Below are positions 21,601 through 32,700 of a stretch of 64,000 nucleotides of DNA, in pieces. A program made the position numbers and the translations under genes. Below the pieces are notes generated by a model. The model ran no database searches, had not been told where the DNA came from, and was given only the letters and a program-made list of their open reading frames with translations. The stretch covers positions 10,981,444 to 11,045,443 of the forward strand of contig OX030956.1 of assembly GCA_943735955.1 (NCBI GenBank), written 5' to 3'. Every line of letters begins with the position of its first letter. Positions within the stretch are counted from its first letter, which is position 1. This DNA comes from Piscicola geometra (Eukaryota > Annelida > Clitellata > Hirudinida > Piscicolidae).

Positions 21601-24600
21601 GAACCATTCGGCATTGGTCCGTCAGAGAGTACTTTTGGCCTGGCTTAGTGGCGAGGTGGGTTCTGCTGTTCATCGGCTGCAACCGGTCAGACGGCTTGTT
21701 CAGAAGACAGTTCTTGTTATTACTTTAAAGTTATAATTTAATTTTAAGTTTATTTTTATTTGGATTCCTAATATGCTTTGTTATTCTTTTTATAAATCAT
21801 TGTGATTAGGAGTCATATCTTTAAATTCATTTTACACAAGATCATATTAAAAATAATACGTTTTAAGGCTTATGATATGGTCGGCAAAGTTCTGAATGCT
21901 ACAGGGGGAGAAACTGAATTCATTGTCGGTTTTTCCTGAGCTTCCAATAATTTTCGGAGCCATAATGAACTGGTGCTCAGGCTTGCATGCAGCTGTTTTA
22001 TCGTGGTCGGCACCAATGCTGGTTGGTTCAAATGTCTTTAGAGTAAATTAAATGTCAAAATTATATTTTTTTTTAAATGGGTAACCTTTTTCAAAATGTA
22101 AAATATTTCAAGAAAATTCTCTTCTTTCTTACTTGTGTCCTAATTCATGAGTGGTGGTGTAGATGGTATCGTGCATGCCTTGAATCTTGACCATGCCTGC
22201 AGGCTTGTATGAACAAACTCCCGCCATGGTGGCATAACCAACAGCTGTCCCTGAATCCAGACTGTTCACATTTTTTTAATAGATGAAGTAAAAAAATGCA
22301 AGATGTTATTTTCCGTGAAAATTTCACATAAAATAAAAAAAAGACTATTTTCTTCAGTGAATATTTCACTGAAGAAAACATAAGGTTTTTGTTATTTTCC
22401 GTGAAAACCTCATGACGAAACTGTTTTTCATTTTTTTTATATTCATGATAATTTTCAATCAATATTGTAAATTTATTTTTATTTTTTTAAAAATTGTAAC
22501 CAAAGCCTTAACCTTTATCCTATTTCCTAACCCTAACCCAACGAATTTTTTCAATTAAAAAATTTTTTAAACCAAAATCCTAATCTTAACCCATAACTCC
22601 AACCCTTAACTATAATTTTAACCCTCACCCCAATCCTCAACCCTAACACCTTACTCTAACCCTTAATCCCATCCCCTAACCCTAACCCGTCGGCGAATCA
22701 AACGCATCCATCATAATTATTGTGAAAAAAATGTTTTACAATATTTATAATAATTAATTTATCTAAAAATGTTTAAAAAAATAAACTATATTAATATAAA
22801 ATTCTACTAAATATTTTTTTTAATTTAACAAAAAGTTGGGCTCATCATGAATCGAACTCGGGAGACTCACCGAACAGAACACTAACCCCATATATATATA
22901 GTATATACTATGACTAACCCTTACACCACAGAAGCTATTTAATTAACTGCGCTCATAAGATTCAAAACTAGAACATTTAAACTTAAATTGTTTAATCTAT
23001 TTACCGCATTTCTTTCATAGCTAACTTTTCTGTATTTTTAGGCATTTCCTAAGTTTAGAAAATTATTTTTTAAAATTCATTTTTACATTTTACAATTTTC
23101 ACGGAAAAAACCAAAAAGACTACTTTTCATTCATTTAGCTCTAATCAGCTATAACCGACTAAATGACTAAGTGATAGTCTCGATTCATTAATCCCTCACT
23201 TGTAATACATGAGGCTGAGATCGAACGACGGCCAATTCACTGCTCTACTTTTCACCTGATTTTTGACCCATTCATCTTGAAGCTTTAGTGCCTCGTCAAC
23301 GTTTAGTTGGGTGGAACTGGTTCTCGCCATTGGGTCATTTGTGAAGGGAGATTCTTGCGCAGTCTGTGTCAGGGTAATTGAAAGTTCTCGAAGTTGAAAG
23401 ATGTTTCCACATTGGAAAAGAGTTTATAAACTGTTCTCTAATATGAAAGTATTTGAAAATTTCTTTAATACGTGGTTAAAGAAACTATGTATGAAAGATT
23501 TAAAAAAAAAGTTCAATCTTTTTCGCATACCCTGGCGATGTACAAGGCCACCACCTTCGTAGAAAAGGAGAAATCCGGGTGTCTGATTAGCATGAATCTT
23601 TCATTTACCTTTTTAGAGTAATTTATTAAATAAATAAAAAATGAATTACTAATATAATTGATATAAAGAAAATGGGAAATTTAGTTCTTTCAAAAAGTAA
23701 TGTGAGGTCAGATATGCTAGTGAAACGACTTTTGAAGAGTTACTAACAGCGTTCATGACGTGTACGAAGAAGTATTTGATGTGGTCGATGGCGTCATTGG
23801 CTTTGTTATTGGTGAAGCTCAAAAACCTTTTAAAAAAATTCATTGATTAGTTTTAAATAAACAATTTATGTCTGTATGGGAAAACTAAAAATATTATAGG
23901 ATACAAACAAAGAAAATAAAATTAAACTCTATCCCCTCACCTCAGGTAAGTTGTATAATCAATTATGACCAGAATTTCGACAACAAGATTTTGCTTTCCA
24001 CTTCGCTGGTTGCTCACTTGGCCTCCTGCAGAACTTGTTTCGTTGAAAAGGTCAGCCAGTGTTTCATTGCTTGTTGTGGTGGAATCCTCTTTAGACACTA
24101 GGTGAATTAAAAATTTTGAATTTCTAAATTTTGTAGCTATATATAAAATAATGAAGAAATCCTAAAATACAATCTGAAGTTAAATATTAGAAAAATTAAT
24201 TTTATTTTAAATTATCATTTTGTTTTTAGAATTTATTCCATTTTTAATCCATAGATGGTAGGAATAAATGAATTAGTTATATATTATGAATATTTCATTC
24301 TTATTAAAAAATGTTCAGAAACCATCATTTTCAAAGTTGAGGTTTTTGTTTGGCTTGAGTTTGGAAAGCTTGTAGGGCTGTCCGTCTATTGAGAAGTTTT
24401 TTTCTTCTTGCACCCTGTCTCCCAAGGCTTCTTCGTTGTAGTCGGCAGGCATTACGTTGTATTCTTGCTCCTTGTGAGTGAAACTGCCCACCTACAAATT
24501 AATAAAAAAAGCAAAGAATCAAAACGATTCTTTTGGAACTTGGAATCAGTCAGTGTTAAACGCACGTAAGTCGTGAGTTTGGAGGAGGCATTCTTGAATA

Positions 24601-25175
24601 AGGTGATCGTGAACTCAGCTTTGAACTTCTCGTTCTTGTAGAGAGCTGTGTGCTGCAGTAGGAAAATGCCAGATTATTTAAAGAATTACTCAGTAGAAAC
24701 AACAAAAGTCTGTTACATTTTTAATGTTCGAAAAAAAGAGTGGAAGCACAGCAAGGATCCTACCTCATGTTTATCGCCTGGGTGCACCACCATTTCTCCA
24801 TTGCGGTCATCAGAAATCACCTCGGCATTCTCCACCTCACCTCTCACTTCCTTCAGTTTCAGTTTCAGCGTGAACTTGTCATTGATTGGAATTGCCAGAG
24901 TCAATTGTTTTGGTAAAGAAACTTTCTTCTCTTTCTTGGCGTCTGGATTTTGATATTTAGAGATCGTTTTTAGTAGTAAAAATTCTATTTTATCTTTTTA
25001 TAAAAATTCTATTGAATGCGTTTAAATAATTTTTTATAACAGCAGATGTTTAATCTTTATCTTTAAATTTATATATCTAAATTCTAATAGATTTGAACAA
25101 ACTTTTTGCAGCAGAACAGGCTACTAGAAGTGCCAATACAATGCATGAAATGCAGTTTATTTTGAATAATTTCAT
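18661..25175 (-). CDS. A1: secreted M12B (ADAM/ADAMTS-like) metalloprotease with giant octapeptide-repeat tail, about 1209 aa
   Basis: Exons: 25103-25175, 24764-24942, 24566-24652, 24323-24491, 23941-24088, 23748-23826, 23531-23608, 23200-23363, 22133-22261, 21860-22018, 21575-21722, 21260-21431, 20958-21122, 20689-20807, 18661-20421. Order of parts: signal peptide (VLALLVACSA), propeptide without cysteines, catalytic domain from about residue 205 (VEILVIIDYT) to 421, zinc site HELGHNIGADHD at 364-375 (split between exons 9 and 10) and a Met-turn (FIMAP). An ADAMTS-type cysteine-rich region follows (LLDGTSCGDRMWCISGRC), then three modules ending C-x8-CC-x2-C, PLAC-like. No thrombospondin repeat or membrane segment is seen. 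Exon 15 then runs into 68 TYNVASKP octamers and stops inside a retroelement tail. The substrate is unknown. Similar enzymes cleave matrix proteins, and some are salivary or venom components, but nothing here shows that role. Confidence 0.85.
18684..20336 (-). repeat. 24-bp coding minisatellite, about 68 copies
   Basis: The unit is aggtttactggcaacattgtaagt on the plus strand, coding TYNVASKP on the minus strand. Copies vary at Lys/Arg/Gly before Pro and at Thr/Asn before Tyr. Because 24 is a multiple of 3 and the unit lacks stops in these frames, two minus frames and at least one plus frame stay open for over 570 codons. Only the frame joined to the A1 cysteine module is taken as coding. A 312-bp (13-unit) block recurs within it. 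Confidence 0.95.
22309..23108. mobile_element. Candidate 800-bp MITE-like element in intron 8 of A1 (15-bp terminal inverted repeats)
   Basis: The ends ttttccgtgaaaatt and aattttcacggaaaa are perfect inverses. Inside are a second ttttccgtgaaaa copy, a hairpin with 14-bp arms (ttttcttcagtgaa/ttcactgaagaaaa near 22350-22380), a degenerate CCCTAA-type tract (22510-22690) and a minus-strand tRNA-like stretch with a B-box-like gagttcgattc (about 22850-22860). No clear target-site duplication is visible. The same block sits in A2, A3 and A4, so it predates the duplication. Confidence 0.45.
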
Positions 25176-25926
25176 TAGAAATTTTTCAATTATTCTTTTA
25201 AATGTCAAGTTTTTTAACTTTTCAACTAAAAAGATGTCTTTTTCTGTAACTTTATATATACAGTTTTAAAAATTATATTTTATCGAATTTGCCAATGTAA
25301 AAAAAGTATGAATATTAATTTTTAGGATACCTTTCAAAAACCCACACAAATCTGAGATAAAGTAAATATTCCTTCATTAAATCCACTAATGAGTCTAATA
25401 AGATACACTCCGGGAATTTTGAAATACTCCTATAAAATCGATAAAATGTAGTTTTTTTTTTTTTAAATTCTGAGCGACTTTTTTGATCAAATCATCACTC
25501 GATGTAGAGTGGCATAAGTATTCTTTTAAAATAATTTTCCATCAGATAATTTATTTTATTTCATCGTCGCAGTGAGAGTGAAACCTACTAATTGTATCTT
25601 TTTCATAATATTTCGTTAGAAACCATGAACTTTGAATTCATTCAACACTCTAGCAATACAATTGAATGTTTTTGTAACGCCCCTGCAGACACTATGAAAA
25701 GTAATTTATTCACTCGAAACATGTAGATTATTCCAGATATTCCAATGAAGTTCAAAATATTTGGTGAATATAGCATTTTAACCTAATTATAATTGTCTAA
25801 TTAAAAAATAATAATGGCTCTCATCAAAACATACGTTTTAAAAAATTGTTTATGAAAAGTAACTAAAGAATGAATTTATATAGGATTATAATTGAAACAG
25901 TTTCCACTGAGAATTCTTTGAAGTCC
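25176..25926. other. Intergenic spacer between A1 start and B1 end (upstream region of A1)
   Basis: About 750 bp of AT-rich DNA holds the A1 promoter region. TATA-like tatatata at about 25251-25259 lies about 80 bp upstream of the start codon. No gene seen. The same spacer occurs at 35069-35819, 50132-50915 and 61656-62439; the last two share a short AT insertion (near 50310-50350 and 61835-61875) absent from U1 and U2. Confidence 0.6.
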
Positions 25927-26942
25927 TCACCATCTCCCATTGCACGAGGCACAGCAGATAGAGTTGGTGTAGTATCTTAGGCAATCGTAAGGAAAATGAA
26001 GGACATGGTTGGGACACCGGAAATCGTGGTCTTTGCAGAGAACTTGAAAGAATTACATTTTATAAATTATTTTTCATAAGAAATAATTTCCGCTTTCAAT
26101 TTCTAATAATTGATTTTGAAAAGTTTAGTAACAAACTTGAGTTTGCTTTATAAGCCTCTATCAAAAAACTACAGAAAGTGTTTATATGATTTATAGGAAT
26201 TAATAAACCAATAAAAAAAGACAGAAATAACATACTGGTAGGCTTTCGAGCCTCTGTGGCACACTTGTTGCAACAGTTATTCTTCATATAATACAGGTTA
26301 CAGCTGTATTGTGACATGCTACATTCTGGCAGCTAAAAAAGACAAAAGCAAGTTTCTTAGAGAGATAACAATGAGTAATTTCAATTATTAACGGTTACAA
26401 ATTTTTTCTAACAAAATATCGTTAATAAATAATAATCTCTTTGAATTTGTTTTCCCCAAACATGACTTACATCCTCGCTAAAGCATCCGTTGGCGTTTTG
26501 GACACATGTTGAGCAACAAATAAGTCTGTTCACTTCGTATAAACAAACGCCCTTAGTGCACCAATTGGCTTTGTCTCCATACGGACAAGCTGTTGAGATG
26601 GTTTAGAGCATTCACAAATAGTATATATATTATTAATAATACAATATTAGTTTGCACATTTATACATTTTATCTTTCTATTCGCAATTTATTTTATTTAA
26701 TTGTTATTTATAATAAATGAATTTTATTCAATTGTTGGTTCTGTTGAACGCAAATTCCTCACTGGCACTCGAGTTTGCCTTGATATCCGCGCACGTTTTG
26801 CAGCAAAGATCAGCAACTTTTGCATTGTAACAGAGGTACTTGTAATGACTCTTCACCAGAGAACACGTCAAGTTGGCGATGTCATAGTTGTCAACGTCGT
26901 AGCTTAGGAACGTTGTAGTGTCTCCATACGGACATTCGCTTG
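25927..26942 (-). pseudogene. B1: 5'-truncated relative of A genes, four cysteine-module exons only
   Basis: Exons: 26763-26942, 26471-26589, 26236-26332, 25927-26042. Splice phases equal those of A exons 13-16 and the last exon ends with a stop (NGRW). Each module keeps C-x8-CC-x2-C or a close variant (for example CPYGDKANWC, and CCAS followed by C). No signal peptide, protease or ADAMTS-type cysteine-rich exon lies upstream; (TA)n and a LINE follow instead. It could be a dead 3' remnant or a short gene with an unseen first exon. Remnant is preferred. The intron at 26043-26235 holds the empty hAT target (26189-26196). Confidence 0.7.
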
Positions 26943-27069
26943 CTAATTCATAATAACAGAATTTACTTTGAAATTCTTATTTAATTTTTAAGCACAAATT
27001 ATAATTGAGTTATCATTTAATTGATCTTCAAAAATTATGAATTTTTACATAAAATACCCTATAATCAAA

Positions 27070-27072
<3 letters not shown>

Positions 27073-27152
<80 letters not shown>
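27073..27152. repeat. (TA)n, about 80 bp, U1
   Basis: A pure TA run at the 5' edge of the LINE. The orthologous runs in U2 (38457-38644) and U3 (53551-53758) are more than twice as long and carry tagata and attaat interruptions. Confidence 0.95.
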
Positions 27153-27155
<3 letters not shown>

Positions 27156-29410
27156 TGGATATAATCGAAGTGTTGTTGTACATCCGTGACAAAATTGAAC
27201 TTAATCGTATACCAACATACGTCAGTGCCAATCTCAATAGGATACCGGTTATTAAAAATTTCAATTGTGAATCCATATATCAAAAAATTGAACAACTTTT
27301 CGACAACAAATTCGACGCCATTATCAACAAACATACACAAGATATACAATAATTAAGTGAGAGTGTATTGAACGTTAACAACCAATTGTATAATTTAAAA
27401 AATATATTTGAACAAACGTTGAATAAATTAAAAAGTAAGTAAAATACTCGGCTATGGTCTGAATTAATTCAAAGTCCAAATCCGAACAACAACAACAACA
27501 ACAATAGTAATGTGCAGCATAACAGTATCAATAACAATAAGAATGCTGACGGAGTTAATCCAAACAAACGAAGTAGAGCTTCAACATCAGAACAAGAGCT
27601 TTTTCCACATATTCCCAACTATAACTCTACTGAGAACAGTAATACTGTAGGTTCTAATAAACCTCAACCGGGAATAAACCGTAACAGGGTATTTGGCACG
27701 AGAGTCAATTGTTCATTAAAGGCGTCCAAAGTAATAGAAAAGAAAATAGCATATTACGTAGGAAACGTTGGCTTATGCAATAAAAGTTTAATTGAAGAAC
27801 ATTTGAAATCGAACGACATTACTTTTAGCCATTGCTTTCCAGTTTTGCGGAAAAGAAATTCAGAAGTTATTGAAATCGACCAAACAGTAGAATCAACAGC
27901 CTTTAAGATAATTTTGCCAATAAAAGAGCTGAATAAATTAAAAAATCCGGACATATGGCCCAAGTACACGTTTCTTCGTGAATGAGACTTTTCGCTGACT
28001 AACCACAGAAAAAAACCACAGAGGGGAACGATGTGCAAAAATCAACAACCAACAACCATGGCGACAACAAATAGTTTTAACAACGATTCTGAAGAAGACA
28101 TCGTCAGCAATAGTAGCAACAGCATAATATACATTGATAATAACACTGATAATGGAATCAATTTTTATGGCAATTCTGATACTTTCCTCAATGATATTGA
28201 TCCAGATGAAAACTTTCTACAAAATGTCAATGGTGACTGTCTTCTTCTGCTGCATTCATATCAACAGTAGGAGTATAATTAATAAAATTATTGAAATAGG
28301 TACTTTAATTGAATGTTGTAATAATAAATTTAACTTGATTGCTATTACTGAAACATGGTTGCGCGATGAAAATGTTAATTTAATTGATTTGCCTGATTTT
28401 CACTTTGTTTTCAAAAATCGTGTTGATTGTACTGGCGGTGGTGTAGGTTTGTTTATTAACAAACGCTTTAAATATGTTACTAGAGATAATTTGTTTTATT
28501 TATCTCCAACTTTTGAACTACTAGTGGTTGAAATTTTAATTAATAATGTTTCTAGTTGCTTAATATATGTTTTATATCGTCCTCCGAATTCTGATCCTAT
28601 GTTATTCTTAAATTATTTAACTACCCTATTAATAAAACTAAAATTCTGTTCCTCTAAACTTATATAATTCATTGGTGATTTCAATATTGACCTATTAAAT
28701 TATGATTATAAAAATATTTCTGCTCAATTTGCAAACTTAGTTCATTCATTTAATTTTGTTCCCTTAATTTCTATTCCAACACGTGTTTCTAATACTAAAT
28801 CTTCCTTAATTGATAATATTTTCACTAACAATCTGATAACACATAATTCCGGTGTTATCTGCTCATCCTTGACTGACCATTTTCTTGTGTTTACATCTTT
28901 TAAGGTATCTTTCGAAGTTAATTTATCTGATCATAATACTAAATTTTTTAGTTAAAATTGTTACAACATTGCAAAGTTAAACAATTACTTTGCGAATTTT
29001 GACTGGAATCCGATTTGGATTGTTCAGACACTGACACTGCATTTGAATTATTTATCAATATTTTTAAGCAGGCTGTTTCACAATTTTGTTTAGCTACTCA
29101 TAAACCTACTCGCAAGAAAAAACCCTGGATTTCCCAGGGTTTGATCATTTCGTCTGTTACCAAGAATAGACTTTATAAGAGGTTTTTACGGTCTAAATCA
29201 TTATCGGACGAATTTTTATGTAAGAATTACAAAAATATTTTTGTAAATCTGTGTAGAATTTCTGAGAATATGTATTATAATGCGCAATTTAATGAAAATA
29301 GACATAGTGGCAAACGCACTTGGGATTTATTAAAATCATGTATAGGTATGAAAAATACTCAGTCCTATAATAATATGGTGGATAACCAATTGATTAAAGA
29401 CGACTCTACT
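27153..29410 (+). mobile_element. Truncated non-LTR retrotransposon (LINE), U1
   Basis: An ORF1-like frame (27512-27985, Asn-rich N-terminus) is preceded by a fragment at 27155-27352. The APE-type endonuclease part follows (28270-28670: ITETWL, GGGVGLFI, YRPP), then, after an in-frame TAA at 28665-28667, GDFNIDLL and the SLTDHF segment. The reverse transcriptase half is missing: LINE sequence ends at 29410 and joins the SINE body at 29411. Jockey/L2/CR1-like by endonuclease style; clade not resolved. Dead. Confidence 0.85.
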
Positions 29411-29548
29411 ATAATGAAAGATCCTAGGTTCAAGTGCAACCAATGCCCTAGTAACCCAAAGGTGCAAATGAAAACATGCAGCCTAAGTGGCCTCGAAGCC
29501 TGTTTGGGTTATAATGCTCGTCATTATTATTATTATTATTATTATTAG
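29411..29548 (+). mobile_element. 3' fragment of the tRNA-derived SINE, fused to the U1 LINE
   Basis: It starts at ataatgaaag inside the SINE, keeps the B-box-like region, body and ATT tail, and lacks the A-box head. The fusion with the LINE matches the one at 56016/56017. Confidence 0.85.
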
Positions 29549-29762
29549 TCAACGATTTATTTGTTCCGCTCAAATTCCGATACGAATGAAACAATGTAAA
29601 TACTATTGAAATGATCTTTTAAATAGTTTAAAATAATGACCTTCACCAAAGTTTCGCATTTAGAATTCAAGTGTCAAACAAATATTTATATGATCTTTGG
29701 GAGTAATTGCAGTGCTTCCTGGATGCGCAAAAGACTTCAAGGATCCCACTGTCTGAGCAGTT

Positions 29763-32700
29763 TCATCTCCCCTCGCATGAAAGACAGCAACTATCTCGAA
29801 TCATGGAATGCTGGCATTCTGAAGGGCTGTTTGCGATGTACGATTGACACCAAGCACCCTTGTCTTTGCACTCACCTTAAATCAAGAAATTAGTTTAAGT
29901 CGTTTTAATGTACTAAATTGTTTTATTAGATTCAATGTTTTTTTAATAAATAAGCTGGAAAATACCGATAGGCTTTTTTGTAGATTTTTTAGTTGCTTTA
30001 CTCTAGATTTGTTATTAGTATTTTTTGCAGATTTTTTAGTTTTATTGGTAAGTTTTTTATTAGTTTTTCTGGTAGGCTTTTTATCAGTTTTGTTAGTAGG
30101 TTTTTTGGTGGTCTTACTGGCTGTGGTGTAAGTAGTTTTGCTGACAACTTTGTAAGTAGGTTTGCTGACAACTTTGTAAGAAGGTTTACTTCCGTCATTG
30201 TGAGTAAGTTTGCTGGCAGGATTTTTATTCTGCAGAGCACACTTGTTACAGCAATACATCTTCATGTAATCCTGTTCACAGCCGTATGTGTATCCAGTGC
30301 ATTCAGGTTTCTGAACAAAGGTTGGATACCGTTTTTAGGGGGATAAATACGGCTCAAAAGTATACATTAAAAATAATAATGCTCCCAAATTTTAAAAGAA
30401 TTTATTTTTACAATGTAAACCCTCTAAATTTCACAAAAAGAACGTGAAAAATTTCGTTCGAAAGTTTAGCAAAAGTGAGTTAAGCATCTGCGGAACTCAG
30501 TCGAAGGTTAAACCAGTTATTAGATGCTAATTGATTTTCTAAATTCACAAAAACTTTTGAGTTTGTTTCCGAAAAATAACTCACATCATCTGTATAGCAT
30601 CCGTTGGAGTTTTTAACACAGGTTCTGCAACAGACTTCTCTGTTGCCTTCATGACCACAAACATTTCTTTCGCACCAATTTGCTTTATCGCCATAGAGAC
30701 ATTCTGGAAACAAAATCAGTTGAAAAATAATATATTACTTAATAAATACATTAAAAAATTATTTTCTGTTTGCTCAATTATGTTATTCACTCACTTCTCA
30801 ATATAACTTTAAAATATTTTTTAACATATTGTTAAACGTAAATTCTCCACCGGGAGTGGACACATCTTTGAAAGTCCCGCATGTTTTGCAACAGAGATCA
30901 GCAACGTCATTGTTGTAACAGAGACGACTGTAGCTCGTCTTTATCAACGAACAAGATAGTTGCGGTATGTCGTAGTTGAGGTAGGTGGTCACGTCTCCGT
31001 GTCGGCACTCTTTTGCTGATTGGTGGAAACCAATCATTTAAATAACATTTATAGAATAATAATAATTTAAATCTCTTTTTAAAATTCTAAAATTTTCTTA
31101 TTGAATATTTGAAAAAAACTATTGATCAATTTCAACTTTTTTAAAGACTAACGCGTGAAGACGGGAGCGGCAGCGTCGGCGACACAGCGGCCACTGATGC
31201 ACCACATGCGGTCACCACAAGAAGTGCCGTCCAACAGCCTGGAGTTCTTGTACCACAAACACTTATTCGAAACTGGATCGGAACACTTCATGTTCCAGCA
31301 AAAGTCGTCTGGCAAGGCGTTTCCCTGGCGTTTTTGAGTGTTATTGCATTTCTTTGTGCATTTGGCCGAAGTTTAATAAAATTCTATAAATCTCTTGTGG
31401 AAAGGTTTTCTATTTAATATTTTAAAGGCAAACGAGAGACTTTACAATAAAATGAAAGTGGCGTCACCCCGCAGTAGACGGAGCCAGTTCCATGAACCAT
31501 TCGGCATTGGTCCGTCAGAGAGTACTTTTGGCCTGGCTTAGTGGCGAGGTGGGTTCTGCTGTTCATCGGCTGCAACCGGTCAGACGGCTTGTTCAGAAGA
31601 CAGTTCTTGTTATTACTTTAAAGTTATAATTTAATTTTAAATTTATTTTTATTTGGATTCCTAATATGCTTTGTTATTCTTTTTATAAATCATTGTGATT
31701 AGGAGTCATATCTTTAAATTCATTTTACACAAGATCATATTAAAAATAATACGTTTTAAGGCTTATGATGTGGTCGGCAAAGTTCTGAATGCTACAGGGG
31801 GAGAAACTGAATTCATTGTCGGTTTTTCCTGAGCTTCCAATAATTTTCGGAGCCATAATGAACTGGTGCTCAGGCTTGCATGCAGCTGTTTTATCGTGGT
31901 CGGCACCAATGCTGGTTGGTTCAAATGTCTTTAGAGTAAATTAAATGTCAAAATTATATTTTATTTAAAATGGGTAACCTTTTTCAAAATGTAAAATATT
32001 TCAATAAAATTCTCTTCTTTCTTACTTGTGTCCTAATTCATGAGTGGTGGTGTAGATGGTATCGTGCATGCCTTGAATCTTGACCATGCCTGCAGGCTTG
32101 TATGAACAAACTCCCGCCACGGTGGCATAACCAACAGCTGTCCCTGAATCCAGACTGTTCACATTTTTTTAATAGATGAAGTAAAAAAATGCAAGATGTT
32201 ATTTTCCGTGAAAATTTCACATAAAATAAAAAAAAGACTATTTTCTTCAGTGAATATTTCACTGAAGAAAACATGAGGTTTTTGTTATTTTCCGTGAAAA
32301 CCTCATGACGAAACTGTTTTTCATTTTTTTTATATTCATGATAATTTTCAATCAATATTGTAAATTTATTTTTATTTTTTTTAAAATTGTAACCAAAGCC
32401 TTAACCTTTATCCTATTTCCTAACCCTAACCCAACGAATTTTTTCAATTAAAAAAAATTTTAAACCAAAATCCTAATCTTAACCCATAACTCCAACCCTT
32501 AACTATAATTTTAACCCTCACCCCAATCCTCAACCCTAACACCTTACTCTAACCCTTAATCCCATCCCCTAACCCTAACCCGTCGGCGAATCAAACGCAT
32601 CCATCATAATTATTGTGAAAAAAATGTTTTACAATATTTATAATAATTAATTTATCTAAAAATGTTTAAAAAAATAAACTATATTAATATAAAATTCTAC

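Noticed and set aside
22505..22690. True telomere or chromosome end
   Set aside because: The CCCTAA units are degenerate, lie inside an intron and are copied in each unit.
23256..23363. Ending exon 8 of A1 at CAG|GTGAAA
   Set aside because: That donor gives the wrong phase for the HELGH exon. Reading on to AA|GTGAGG at 23200 keeps the frame and adds protease-like sequence (FDLSLMYY).
24648..24953. Plus-strand 101-codon frame repeated in each unit
   Set aside because: Antisense of exon 2 and its flanking intron in the A genes.
29015..29548. 177-codon frame as a host gene, also 55621-56154
   Set aside because: It is a LINE linker frame fused to SINE sequence across the deletion junction; its last third is SINE body and ATT tail.
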